DNA of 64,000 bases from Haliclystus octoradiatus. Taxonomy: Eukaryota > Cnidaria > Staurozoa > Stauromedusae > Haliclystidae. Where the stretch lies: NCBI GenBank assembly GCA_916610825.1, contig OU744449.1:1240001-1304000 (forward strand). Direction: 5' to 3'. A model generated the notes under the pieces. The model was given only the letters and a program-made list of their open reading frames with translations. It searched no databases and had not been told where the DNA came from. A program made the position numbers and the translations under genes. Within the stretch, counting starts at the first letter, position 1. Each line of letters starts with the position of its first letter. Below are positions 11,501 to 22,400 of the stretch, piece after piece.

Positions 11501-13501
11501 GTCGCTACTCTTCTGTTGATGAATTATTGTGATCAGAAATGTTTATACATGTGCAAGACAATGGTCTGTTATACCGATTGCATCGTACCTGCATCGTGTG
11601 GTATTTGCAAACTGATGACAGAGACATTTTAATGTGGATAATTTGTAAGGTTAGGTTTGATGGTAAATGGTAACAGTAAAAACAATGTAATATTATCTTT
11701 TACTTAGGTCTCATCCGTTGAACAATATGCAATGCACGCCTTTTCTGATGCACTTGATAGTGTTCCAATGGCACTAGCTGAAAACTCTGGACTCAGTCCA
11801 ATTGAAGCATTAGCTCATGTCAAAGCAATGCAAGTCTCTGATAAAAATCCTCGTCTAGGAATCGATTGCTTGGACAAAGGAACGCACGGTAAGATAACTT
11901 ATGATTTAACAACTGTCTGTTTAAAAAGCGAAATTGGTGTTAATGTCCTAGTGGAATAGTAAGATCAACAGGGATCAGCAGAAATTACGTAGACCCCTAG
12001 GAATGAAATTAAAACTGGTGAAATCATTTTTTTATGGAAAGTACATGATTATTTATAACTAGCAATGAGTTATCTGCTCAGCTTGGTTGGATTGGGCAGA
12101 CCTTTACGGGAATAAATGAAAGGAGAGTTATAAATCACTCTCCTCAAAATGTTTAGGAGAGCTGTAGGAGAGTGATTTTGGAAAAAAACAAATGTCAGTG
12201 TTCATAGATAACTGACATCAAAAATAGTAGATTTGGTTTGTTATTCATCAAACTATAATCATTGTACAATATTTTTTACAACAAATTAAAATAATTTGTC
12301 ACATTTAGCAGTTTAAAAAAAAGTTGCGCCTTGTAAAAAAAAGTTGTGAAAAATTTGTTTTTACTTTTTTGTGATGAAAATATTTATCCGATTTTCCTTC
12401 AAAAAGTTGTATGTCTTCAGGAGCTTTTTCTGCAAATTTAATTTTATGAAATCCACTCCATTCGTAAAACTCTCTACTGATTTGACTATAAGGTTAAAAA
12501 GTTTAAAACGAGAGAAAAATCTACGATAAACGCACGCGACATAAATTGTAAACAACATCATTCTATACGATTAACATTATTCGAAATCTATTGTTTGAGA
12601 ACAATAGCGCATGTATTCCCATAACAACGCGATCAAATTTCACGCTGTTAGTCGAGTGAAATTTTAATTGATGTCGAGTGGAAAAGACGTAGCCAAAGTT
12701 TTACATCGATATAATTATACACTGCTGATTAAATCATTATATTAAATAATTTATTAGTTTGGATTAAATTGTCTTCAGTTTGGCTAAAGACAATATATTT
12801 CTTACCAATTTTTGTTTTACTTCAACTTCAAGAAAACAACATGCTCTTAAGGTCGTTAGTCGTTCGATCGACTGTTGGATTTAGATTTTTCAAAATAGTT
12901 TTCTTTGAAATTGAACAGAGACAGTTTTGATAAATAATTTATTAACTAATTAGATAATTATTATACTATTATAAATAAGGAAAGTGTATTAATCTTTGTA
13001 AGAAATCACAGTATTAATTTGTCAAGGCGCTCTATTAAACGCTCTCCATAAGTGTAAACAAGGCGCTCGAAGGCGCGCGAGAGCGATCGCGCGCCTTTCC
13101 CGTAAAGGTCTGATTGGGGAGATCCCTCACAAACAATTACAGTTATGAAGTAAAGCCACAAAGACGGCAACACGTAAAAATACATTTTGTTTTGATACGA
13201 AGGGTAAAAAACAAAAAGAAAAGGATATAAAACCAAGATCTAAACACAGATTTGAATAATGTTATCACTAGATAATTGTACCGTGTGGTGGTATAATTGT
13301 ACAATCTATGAGGCACACTGTTCAGTCTCTGAATCCTAAATATATATTGTGCTATTTATTTTGATTTATGTTTCAGATATGAAAGAACAGCATGTGATTG
13401 AAACGCTACACGGAAAGAAGCAACAAATCAGCTTGGCTACACAATTAGTTAGAATGATCTTGAAAATTGATGACATCAGAGTACAAGGAGGAGGACAATA
13501 A
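2522..13501 (+). CDS. CCT5: T-complex protein 1 subunit epsilon (CCT5), nine exons, complete
   Basis: CCT5 is one of eight paralogous subunits of the cytosolic TRiC/CCT chaperonin, which folds actin, tubulin and many other proteins in an ATP-driven double ring. Exons read: 2522-2626, 2728-2788, 7150-7513, 8832-9024, 9505-9774, 10639-10824, 11001-11138, 11708-11888 and 13377-13501. All introns are GT-AG and all phases agree. They join into 540 residues, against 541 in human CCT5 as I remember it. The ATP-binding GDGTT lies at residues 103-107, TSLGPRGLDK near 50-59, and subunit-typical segments such as [16 protein letters not shown] and [16 protein letters not shown] are kept almost unchanged. 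The start codon is the first ATG in a CACCATGG context. Introns 3, 4 and 5 each carry an H/ACA snoRNA-like element, and intron 2 carries a divergent one. Introns 2 and 8 carry transposons. Identity is certain; only UTRs are undefined. Confidence 0.98.
3064..3660. repeat. 84-bp tandem array whose unit is itself a palindrome
   Basis: From 3219 an 84-bp unit repeats four times (starts near 3219, 3303, 3387, 3471), with decayed fifth and sixth units near 3553 and 3651. Each unit contains the inverted repeat TGGACGGTCAAATAG ... CTATTTGACCGTCCA around a 9-nt loop. The same inverted motif occurs in non-tandem form at 3071-3120 and singly near 6212. ORFs of 110 and 95 codons on opposite strands come from the repeat and are not genes. 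Confidence 0.85.
3104..6228. mobile_element. Probable non-coding DNA transposon filling CCT5 intron 2
   Basis: CTATTTGACCGTCCAGT near 3106 is matched in reverse near 6212-6228. Both ends also carry a nearby GCGCAGTAG-like phrase in opposing orientation (about 3133 and 6167). I read this as terminal inverted repeats of a roughly 3.1-kb element, with its left terminus amplified into the 84-bp array. I found no clear target duplication and no transposase. The interior is AT-rich and otherwise featureless. Confidence 0.45.
6584..6706 (+). ncRNA. Divergent H/ACA snoRNA-like copy in CCT5 intron 2
   Basis: From about 6604 to 6660 this segment aligns with the three elements in introns 3-5, including the stretch TCTATGCTAAACCAA with its H-box match AAACCA. 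The rest has diverged but can still form two hairpins: GCAT/ATGC plus GATC/GATC on the 5' side, and CAGC/GCTG with AGAC/GTCT on the 3' side. An ACA follows at 6701-6703, three bases before the proposed end. It could be a paralogous guide or a decayed copy. Confidence 0.45.
7988..8123 (+). ncRNA. Candidate box H/ACA snoRNA in CCT5 intron 3
   Basis: A 136-nt element with canonical H/ACA layout. Hairpin 1 has lower stem GCATAGA/TCTATGC, an internal pocket (TCAGGATT and CCAAGG), and upper stem CCTTGGTG/CACTAAGG. The hinge holds the H box AAACCA. Hairpin 2 has lower stem ATCAGCTTA/TAAGGTGAC, pocket AAACGAGTA and GACACAA, and upper stem CAGGAGAT/ATCTTCTG. ACA follows at 8118-8120 with three bases after it. 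Pocket-to-box distances are 14 and 16 nt, as the family requires. Near-identical copies of the same length lie in the next two introns. Excision from the host intron is the usual metazoan route. The target is unknown. Confidence 0.72.
8266..8408. mobile_element. TA-flanked MITE, family 1, complete short copy
   Basis: It begins CAGTCAAACCTG after TA (8264-8265) and ends TTTCACTG before TA (8409-8410). Length is 143 bp. It lies in CCT5 intron 3. Confidence 0.75.
8589..8756. repeat. Dispersed repeat family B copy
   Basis: The copy contains two CTAGGATTC...GGAAGGCTA phrases in the same orientation and ends near GTCAGACACTG. It lies in CCT5 intron 3 just before exon 4. Confidence 0.5.
9191..9326 (+). 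ncRNA. Candidate box H/ACA snoRNA in CCT5 intron 4
   Basis: Same 136-nt architecture as the element in intron 3. Substitutions keep pairing: hairpin 1 reads CCTTAGTG against CACTAAGG, replacing a G.U with an A-U pair, and hairpin 2 reads CAGGAGAT against ATTTTCTG, using wobble pairs. The H box is AAACCA, and ACA lies at 9321-9323 directly after TAAGGTGAT. Both pockets are the same as in the intron 3 copy, so both would guide the same sites. Confidence 0.72.
9857..9942. repeat. Perfect 28-bp inverted repeat
   Basis: The arms at 9857-9884 and 9915-9942 are exact reverse complements, separated by 30 bases. The arms are AT-rich and contain CTATATATTAGACTATA. No target duplication was seen. It lies early in CCT5 intron 5, before the snoRNA-like element. 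Confidence 0.85.
10193..10328 (+). ncRNA. Candidate box H/ACA snoRNA in CCT5 intron 5
   Basis: Third 136-nt copy, in the same orientation as the host gene. Hairpin 1 is GCATAGA/TCTATGC with CCTTAGTG/CACTAAGG. The H box is AAATCA, still fitting ANANNA. Hairpin 2 is ATCAGCTTA/TAAGGTGAT with CAGGAGAT/ATCTTTTG. ACA is at 10323-10325 with three bases after it. Similarity to the other copies stops at about the predicted RNA ends, as expected for a duplicated RNA gene. Confidence 0.72.
12097..13112. mobile_element. hAT-like non-autonomous transposon in CCT5 intron 8
   Basis: CAGACCTTTACGGGAA at 12097 is mirrored by TTCCCGTAAAGGTCTG ending at 13112. ATTGGG lies directly outside both ends (12091-12096 and 13113-13118) as a candidate 6-bp duplication; 8 bp would be usual for hAT. 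Length is 1016 bp. The left subterminal region has AATCACTCTCCT/AGGAGAGTGATT pairing, and the right one is a GC-rich palindromic block (GGCGCGCGAGAGCGATCGCG). No transposase. Confidence 0.65.
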
Positions 13502-13855
13502 ATAGCAAGCTAGAAGAAATTCATGCAATTCCTGTCTGTTCATCTAGCACTCGCTGCTAAGAATTGCGCTCGCTTCAGTAAAAGACCCTTGTGGTAACTT
13601 AACCAGTCAGATTGCCAACGAAGTTGAGAAATGAATAAGGTGTATTATTAGAAGCAACATTTACACTATGACAGAAACACATTAAGGTTGTAACAGCTTA
13701 TAATGTATGTACAAATTGTGCCAAAAATTTACAAACCAGAAATCGTCTAGTTTTGTTATCTTTTAATTTTGTATCTCAATATCTCTGGAATTGTGTTTTC
13801 AAGAATTATTAATTCAGGAGCTTTTATCATTCTACCATTTATTAGAACTTGCAAA

Positions 13856-16800
13856 TTACAAGCTGCTATCAGTTCCCCATTTTCGTAATTTACTTTCAAG
13901 AATCTTCCCCCACAATAAATTATAAGGATGGGCGAAAGATGTTGGTTTGTTACTATTGTCAACCATTGGTCTTCCTTCATTTGCCCATTTAAAAATACTC
14001 CCCTCCAGATTATAGATTTCTAATTGCGCTGTATTCATTTTCTTGCAAGTAATGCCGAGTTTTTGAGCAACTTTTGCTGACCGGTATCCTACTGAACAAT
14101 AGACAACCACCTTCTTTTTACCTGAATCGATTATGTCTGAAAGTGGAAAATGAAGTACACATCATTAAATGAGAATTTCCAGGCTAGATTAATTAGACTA
14201 TGCATAGGGAACACAGTTGGAATCAGCTTTCCGGTTCTAATATTCCAATACCTTGGTCAGCAACCAAGCGCTTAATGGTCACATGAACAGGGTGACTTAT
14301 ATTATTCTATTACCAGTACAGTATTTGTTACACCTCGTGAAAGGTTTTGCACCTGACCTTTTATTAGTTCATTGTGATCTTCCCCACTTGGTGATATTCT
14401 TCTAGCATTATTTAGATGGCTGACTTCAAACTCTTTAAGCTCTCGTGCATCCTAAAATTGAAAATGATTACTCCGAAGTCTGTAGGATATTCAGGATTGG
14501 AACTTCAGTGCACCAAGATAGTCAATTGCATTTTCACATTTATTAGTTTAGCCTACACTGCAACTCAATGTAAATCTAAATCTGATAAAACTCAACTATG
14601 TGTTGTAGGAACCTTCCTGAACCATCTAGAACATTCTAGAACATAGGAGAACCTACATGACTCCCCGCATGACTCACAATGACCATGCATGATCTAGCAG
14701 CTTCTAGCATTTATCTAAACACTATAAATACAGTCTACTATCAACATGTCAACTTGGAATTAATATTATTATTCATAAGAAGAAATATACAAATCAATTC
14801 AACCTACGTTGTTATTATTATTTCTTCAACATAATTCTACAGTTCTCATCAGTGTCACACTCTTGTAGTAGGCTAGGCAAATGTTCTATGGAATGGGAGG
14901 TGGTAGGCAAGAGCCTCTATCCCGTGTTCCGCTCCATGAAACTGAGAGTCGCTGCACTCGGGCTAGAGGAATTTCTTACTAAAAGTTGGCCCACCATTTC
15001 AGAATTTGGAAATGCCCAATCACATGCGACCTTGAGATCACGTGAAGCTGTAAGCCTTCTTGATTGGCTGAAATATTCCTAACGTCATGAAGTCTGACTC
15101 ATCACTTTTTCAATAATATCCAAAATTTCAAAAGTCTGCTTCCATGCTTCGAATCATTCGTTAAGTTTATTTAATTTGCCTGCCTATCCTGGAGAATTGA
15201 AACGCTATTTTCAGTATATTTAATTAGACTGAATTGCTGTCTTTACTTATTTCCTATAATGTTTAACAACGTGGACATTTAATGACTGGATTTGAATTAT
15301 AATAGAGTTTGTTCATGAGATAATATCTGGTGTTGGGTTTTAAACTTTGATAAGCCAATTCGTCAGAAGACTTCTGTTAGCCTCTGGCAGCTGCCTCGAA
15401 AAATTGGCAGTTAAGTTTGATAAAATCAGCCTATAAAGTACAAAGCATGTTGCATTATCATTTATATATACATATGGATGAGTGGCACTTGTATATTAGA
15501 TATTGACATTGTCATACAGTACTCTCGTTTGAATCAAGGATATGAAGCATCGTATTGTTTTTGATAATATTCCATAAATATGGGAGCGATGAACGCTAAT
15601 AGTTCATAACTTGAGAGATGAGCTTATGGCACTGTGTACAATCAGAATTATTTCGTTCATCTCACCCTTCTATGCATGATGTTGCATCGATCTAGCCTTG
15701 TTTTTTTGAGGCTCAATGATGATTTTCAAAGTGTTTAAACTCAATGACTGCACATGATTATAGATACCTACTTCCACAAATAGAGTCTTATGCCTACCAA
15801 ACTGTTTTCACGATCATGGTCGGTCTTCCAATCGCATCATGGTAAGTGCTTTATTTTGCATAATTCACATATGTTGGGAACAAAAATATAACAACACAGA
15901 GACAGAGTAAGGTTTGCTCGATGCCTATATCAACTTGCAGATGCTTTGAATCAAAATTGCTTTGTTGTAGAACTTGTTGCAGTCTCAACCATTTTCTTTG
16001 TATTATATCTGCAAGCATATCTCTTGGAGGTGATTTCCCTTTCTTCGTGTATCACTTATTGTTTCATATGTAGAAAAATTCAATATCAACTATTGTGTAA
16101 CTTTTTAGATTTCATATAAATATTCTATAAACTTGAAAACATTCCATTTCTGACTTGAAGATAAGATAATTTGGAATTAGTGCAAACCTGCCTACTGCCT
16201 CTGTTACAATGAGGATTATTTAAGCATGCTTAGCCTGGTGATCGAACAATGATGATCACCGTTTTCATATAGACCCAGCTTCCTCAGCCGCTAAGAACAC
16301 TACAGGTTGAGATGTTGGAATTCAAGTTTCTCCAAAATTATTTTCAGGTCTGTCCTGTTTTATGTGTTGCACGAAGGGTCACTTGTGCCTCAAATTTTAC
16401 CCCCCCCCCAGAAAACGTGAAACAATCCTCAACAGGAAAATGTTGCTGCTATTTAGTAACAATGCACACCAGATGTACAAAAGTACAGGATCTAGGTTCC
16501 GGCATACGAAATACATAATACTCAAAATACATCAAAGAGAGAAGTAAACAAATTGAAACAATATATCATTTCATCTTCAGCATTGTTTTGGGCAATTTCT
16601 AGGCTCATGTGTCTAAAAAGGAGTACAATAAATGTGATTTAGGCAATTACAGGACGCAAGCATTAGAATGTGAATTCATCTTTCTACAATAATAATAATT
16701 ACATAAATCGAATCCTATGCTATAAGCTCTAATAGTTAGTTACTCTATGTTCCAGTGTGGGTGACCAAGTGAATCCTCTGTCATGTAGGACACTAAATTA

Positions 16801-18945
16801 CATAGATGTTGATCTCTCTTTGCTCGATAGCCTACCTTATACCATTTTTTATGCAGATAAGAAAGAAGAGGCATGCTTCCAGACAAGCACACCAACTGAT
16901 GAAGTTCAGGGAAATCATGCAAAGCGTCCACAGAACAAATTTTCTGCTAGTCAGGCTGGCATGCTCTTTAAACGATTTTATGAAGAGAAAATGGAACTCT
17001 TCATTGTTCATGTAAACATTGAAATTCAAAATTCAATCGTCATCTTATTGGATATTTAATAACCTTTTAGGCAATTTTGTTGGTCCTGTTACAATTGAGG
17101 CTGCATCAAATAATAGTTCATTATTCATTGTATATTTATCTTGAAAATGAATATTATTTATTTATAATTTTGTAAATAAATGTTATTTTTAGCAACATAA
17201 CCAATGCAATATCAGTGTTATATAACATGTTCAATGAAGTATTTTGCTTACTACCAGACTGCAAATTATCCAAACTGTGCGCTCATGCTAAAATAACTTA
17301 CTGCTTTAACGCCAAAATTTGATAACATTAGCTTACCTCTATTTTTAAACTTGAAGGTTTCTTAACTAAAAAATATATGCTATAAACTCCATCACCAAGA
17401 GGATAAATAAGTCCTAGGTATTGTTACAAAGTTAGTCTCCATTGGCTTCCTATTATGAAAATCATGGGATAATGGAATACTTCCTATCGTGAAAATCATG
17501 GGATTATACACCAGAAATAGGATAACTTCTTTCTATCATAAGACATTAAATAAGATTGCCTTACGACCAATTAAGCCCTTGCGATTTGTAAATGACCTCA
17601 GTAAAAAAAATAGTATGCCTATAAATAAATACCCTTGAAGTTTTAGCAATTCATGTATAGTATCCGATGCTGCTGTACGCCGCAAGGAGAACATTTCAAC
17701 AATCAAAGAAGACGGCGGAAGACAAAGTAAGAGAGAAATCAGCGACTTAAACATATATCATGTATGTTCAAGTTTCAACCAATTCTTGATAATGACACTC
17801 ATCTATGTAGTACTTATCTGATTAAAGATGTAAAAGAGATTTACAAATGATCGATTAAATTTCCTGCGTATTGATTCACTTGATTCACGTAGGATAAAAT
17901 CTTACAGCTAGAGTTAGACAAAAGTAGGAATCAGAAGATTGGAGAAAATTCAAAAGGAAATTGATATTTTACCATTTATTGGTCAAACATCAACAAAAAA
18001 ATTGAAAAGAATGTTTAAGTGCCTCTGGGATTCCAGAATACTCTTTAGGCTTTATAACAACATATAAATAATATTAATAATAATTACTAGTATGTAAAGT
18101 GTGCTGTAGTATGCTACTTGGCCTAGGTTAATCTGAAGTATTAGTAGGTTAGAAGTCCTGAAAATGTGAAAAATGAAGAGAAGAAGACAAACAGATGGGC
18201 AATTGGGCATTGGCCAGCCTAGCATAAATGAGTCAGTATATGCATATGGATTAGTAAAGTTCAACGTTATGACAACAACAGACATAAGTTTTAGTTGATC
18301 AGTTGCAGTTGATCGTATTTACTGTCTTATTAATACCAACCTGGCTAGGTTCGGACCGTCACTCTGCGTCTGCGAAGCAACTTTCAGTTTCTGGTAAAGA
18401 AAAAGACTGCTTGCTTTATGATAAATTATGTTCTTACATTCAAAACACTTTGAGTTAAATTACCATCAAGAAAAAAATGATAATAGAGAGCATTTTGAGC
18501 TTTTAGAAATGAAACAGGATAACATATCAAGACGTCGAATTTGGCAATGTCGAACACTCATTTTGTTTTTACGTTTGTCATTTCAATAGCAGTCTCGGCT
18601 AGACTTAGGGTTTTAGCGAGGTTTTACGCATGCGCATTGAAAAACATGTTTCTTAGTGGGCCCGCTTTTTACCCTCATTGATGTTAGCCTGTATGAAATG
18701 GAGTTCTGACGTAATGCACACAGGCTGACGGCGTTTGACTAGGGAGGTGGCTAGTGCTACGGTCTACCACTATGTGATTCTTTGTTTACATTGCTTACCA
18801 GAATAACGAGCTCGGCTTCAACACAAGGATCTTCAATCCACTTCTGAAACTCACTGGTATTGATTTCCTTGACGTCACTGAAAGTCTTTCGAACCATGGC
18901 AGTTACAGTTCTCATCGAAAAACTTTCGTCATTATCTACAGCCAT
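13856..18945 (-). CDS. Single-domain rhodanese-like protein, three exons
   Basis: Rhodanese domains move sulfane sulfur through a persulfide on a loop cysteine. Exons on the minus strand: 18945-18799, 14451-14358 and 14136-13856, all with consensus splice sites and consistent phases. They give 173 residues. The domain reads in order: an N-terminal helix region, EFQKWIEDP, a strand ending LVILDARELKEFEVSHLNNA (about residues 45-64), a strand VVVYC, then the active-site loop CSVGYRS with the cysteine at residue 94, and the family-typical IYNLEGSIFKWANEGRP. There is no obvious signal or mitochondrial peptide and no second domain. AATAAA on the minus strand at 13843-13838 lies about 12 bases after the stop. 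The gene is tail-to-tail with CCT5 and head-to-head with SHPRH. The specific substrate cannot be told, so I give no symbol. Confidence 0.9.
14609..14730 (+). promoter_or_regulatory. Dense heat-shock element array followed by TATA box
   Basis: Starting at 14609 the pentamer register reads GAA, TTC, GAA, (ATC), GAA, TTC, GAA, (TAG), GAA every five bases to 14651: seven of nine positions fit nGAAn/nTTCn. A TATA box, CTATAAATA, follows at 14722-14730. This is the arrangement of a strong HSF-driven promoter facing right. It lies in rhodanese intron 1, on the opposite strand. No convincing gene follows. The stretch from about 14601 to 14843 begins TGT and ends ACA, so it might be a solo LTR, but I found no matching target duplication. 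Confidence 0.6.
14840..17930. other. Rhodanese intron 1, no recognised feature
   Basis: I see only short ORFs without family resemblance (for example 14852-15082 and 16757-17059), and CCAAT-like GATTGGCT near 15060. Several bidirectional overlapping ORFs near 16740-17060 do not carry splice context or a known motif. Confidence 0.4.
17940..18050. repeat. Dispersed repeat family B fragment
   Basis: It contains ATTTATTGGTCAAACATC and GCCTCTGGGATTCCAGAA, matching the other family B copies. It lies in the rhodanese intron. Confidence 0.5.
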
Positions 18946-19428
18946 TTTAAATCATATAATATTATCGACGTGGTTAGCCGTCCGTGGTTATTAACCGAAT
19001 CATAAAATATAATGAATTATCGTTGATCTACATAATTATAATATCGTTGACGTTGACCATGATTTGACCGAGTGAATTGTTGACCGTTCCACATATTGGC
19101 ATAAAGCAAGTAAGACAAGAAATATTAGTTGTGGTTTACTGATTTTAAATGCTCTTTCCCACAAGGTCCAAAATTCCTTGGACTCTGTACTCTCATGTCT
19201 CAAAGAACAGAATGAGGAGAGGTGAACATGTCATTTTATCATTTTGCCTCATGTATTTAAACTAAAACAAAATAAGGGAGGCTAACAGAAGATGACCTGT
19301 TTTTCAGTGTTTTTCCCGCGAAGAGCTTCATTTTCACACTAATAAAGCTGTTTAGAAGCCTTTCCTGACATGCAGCAGCGTGCTCAGTTGTTTTCGGGTA
19401 GCTAATCTACCTAAGCCTTGAACAAAAC
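18946..19428. promoter_or_regulatory. Bidirectional promoter between rhodanese and SHPRH
   Basis: The start codons of the two divergent genes are 483 bp apart, with no other gene between them. TTTTCCCGCGAA at 19311-19322 matches an E2F site (TTTSSCGC) and lies about 110 bp before the SHPRH start codon. No TATA box is evident on either side. Promoter function is inferred from gene arrangement. Confidence 0.55.
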
Positions 19429-22400
19429 ATGCCAGGTCGAAAGAGGCGTCTGCCAATTAAATGGACGGAGCAGAAAAGACAAGCTACCCAGAATTCAGAT
19501 GAAGAAATCCACTGTATTGATTATAAAGATGAAGTGATTGAAGTCCAAAGTGACAACGAAGAAGATGTCTCTATCGGTGACGAAACCATTCAAGAAGATT
19601 CTGGTGTCTTCGATGATACTGGATCATCTTCTTCAAAAGATAATGATAATCACGAAGAGAAAAATATGAAACCAATCAATAAATGTGTTAATATACCAAC
19701 CCTATTTGAAGAGCAAACTTTTAATCTAGGAATATATCAATTTAAGAAATGGGAACGGCTAGATCGTCCTGATGAATACACTACTTTAGGTTGTGAGTTT
19801 GATGTCCGTAAGAGTGAAGTCACAGCTGATAAGTACATGTTTGTTGGCTACTTGAAGCTTGATCATCAACCTGATGACCAACCGGGTAACGCGATTGGCC
19901 AGCCTTTCCACTACTCCAATCAATCTAAAGTTTCTAAACCTTTTGGAGTCATTCGATGCGGTAATCTCAGAGATGTATCAAAAAGACATTTAGAAACTTA
20001 TTTTATTTTGGAATCAATTCACAATAAGGATGGTCAAACTGCCTTTACGAAGGGAAATAGAAAAGCAGCCGAAGAACTTTTCTATGCTATCGGAACATTA
20101 AGAAATTCTGATTTGCTTATCCTAGATTTGAGATATATTCCAGACAATCAAACAAGCGACAAACATATTATAATGGATATTTATTTGAATAGCAAACTGG
20201 TGTTTAAAGAATCAATATCAGATCCACTCGATAGTGCGGTTTCTAATTCTTTTTCAAAGCTGCGTCGGAATGCCAATTCATTCATGCTATTATTTAAACA
20301 TTTGAATCTGTCATACGAGGAATCACCATGTCAACAATCAAACACAAAAAAGCAATCAACTTCATCTGAACTTTATAATAATTTAAAATCTTACCATCTT
20401 GAAAATGAAAACCGATATTCAATTGCTCAGATTGAAAGAAACAATATTATTGCAAAGAATGACTCTGCTCAACTTCAACATAGTATTGTTTCAACTAATG
20501 GTGATGTCCAGCATACGAGTTTGTTACCCATCTTATACCCATACCAATGTCAAGCTGTACGGTGGATGCTTTTTAGAGAGACAATCAACCCAGATAGCAA
20601 TGGTATGTAATTATATTATAGTTATGAAATAATTACAGTTAATTCTCTAATCATTGACCAATCCAAAGACTCACTGCTGTGTGCTGTGAACTCCAATTGA
20701 ACTTATGGGCAATTGAAATTATCTCAAACATGTTAACAAGTTGATAAATCTATCACGAAACAGCAGAGTTAAATTGATCAAAAACCGTGATTGTGATTGA
20801 CGTCGGGAAAATCACCTCTTTCCCTTCAGCCTCCTATCTTTTTGCAGCCCTCAGAGCTTCACATACAATAATTTTAATTTCAACCATGTTTGGATTGTTT
20901 AGGTCAAATCAGTCTATTTTGAACAACTGTTTTATGATAAACATATGGGAGATTCAGAACTAAATGTAAATAAATAAGCATTTTATTCTAGATTATTTGC
21001 AACCATTGCAAAGTAAATTCTACGCTAGAAAAGCCACGTACGATCGAAAATAAAAGAAAGGAGGCTTAATGTTTTGTGGTGAATTCCAATTTTCGTCTTT
21101 TGATCGATTAAACTCTGCTGTTTCGTGATTAATTTATCAACTTTTCTCGTTTTTAAGCTATTTTCATTCCTATGAGTTTGATTGAAGTTCATAGTACACA
21201 TCAAAGACTTTCTTCAAATGGAGGCTATACAATGCAGAACATTTTGTGAAATTTGCCTAATTTAAAAGAAAATGGTAGCAAAAGTTGATTAAGTCGGCGA
21301 TTCTGTAGGTCAACTTTTCTCACCCACCCCAAATTTGAGTAGCAAGTAGGGGGCCAATCATAAAGTGTGTATTCAGTTAAAAAGGGTAAAGCTAGATTAG
21401 ATTGCATGATGATCGCTTAGGCGTGAAACTTGAAGTAGCAAAAATGAATGTTTGATTTTTTGTGTTTTTCCATTTAATTCAATTATATATAGCTCTGCAT
21501 TTACAAATGTCACTGAGCACTATGGAAACAGTACAGACAACATAAGTAGGCCTACTAATATAAAAGTCAAACTACAGTCAAACCTGTAATAACGGTCACC
21601 TCTATACAGCGGCCACCTGTCTATAGTGGTCACTCTTGCAATGTCTAAAATAGTATTTTCTATTGAATCAAACCTGTATATAAAGGCCACCTGTCTATAG
21701 TGGTCAGTTTATCTACCTCTCGTAGCTGGCCGTTATATACAGGTTTCACTGTATAGATTAATTTACTAATCGTGAAAATGTGCGTTTTTCTAAATAACTT
21801 ATCGATTGCTGTACGTTTTTTAATGCATCGTATTTAACTATATAGTTTTGAGGCAATGCCGTGAATTCAAACTCAAACTTCAAACTCAAATTTATTCTAT
21901 CCGTCTCATATTACAGACTTCAAGCTACTCTCTCATCAACATATAACTCTTGAACAACTTATCAAATTTTAGCGGAAGATTCTGTTGATATCCAGGTTCC
22001 CTTATCCGAATCATGGTTGAGACAATTTTCACTTATTTTCCGAAAGTTTGAGTTGTCAGGAAATCATTACTGTTCGGAATTTTGACGTAAAATTTAGTTC
22101 TTCCGACTTCAATTAACAAATTTAGCTTTTGCAGTATACCAACCAAACGCTAACGAAATTTGAGACAGCGGACAGGGTGAGGGTCAAACTGTGTGATTTG
22201 CTATGGAATGACCCTAAAGTCTTTTACTCTGCACAACTGACAATATCGATAATTTATGCTGTGTTTTTACAGATGTTAATGTTATTTGGAAAAAGATAAA
22301 AACAATCGATGGTCAAGAATTTTTCTTCAATTGTTATGTTGGAAGGTTAGTTATTGTAGTACATAATGGTATCACCCTTACTATGACATCAGTTGTAATC

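Noticed and set aside
14852-15082. 76-codon ORF downstream of the heat-shock array
   Set aside because: The sequence shows no known motif or splice context and no conserved composition; probably chance.
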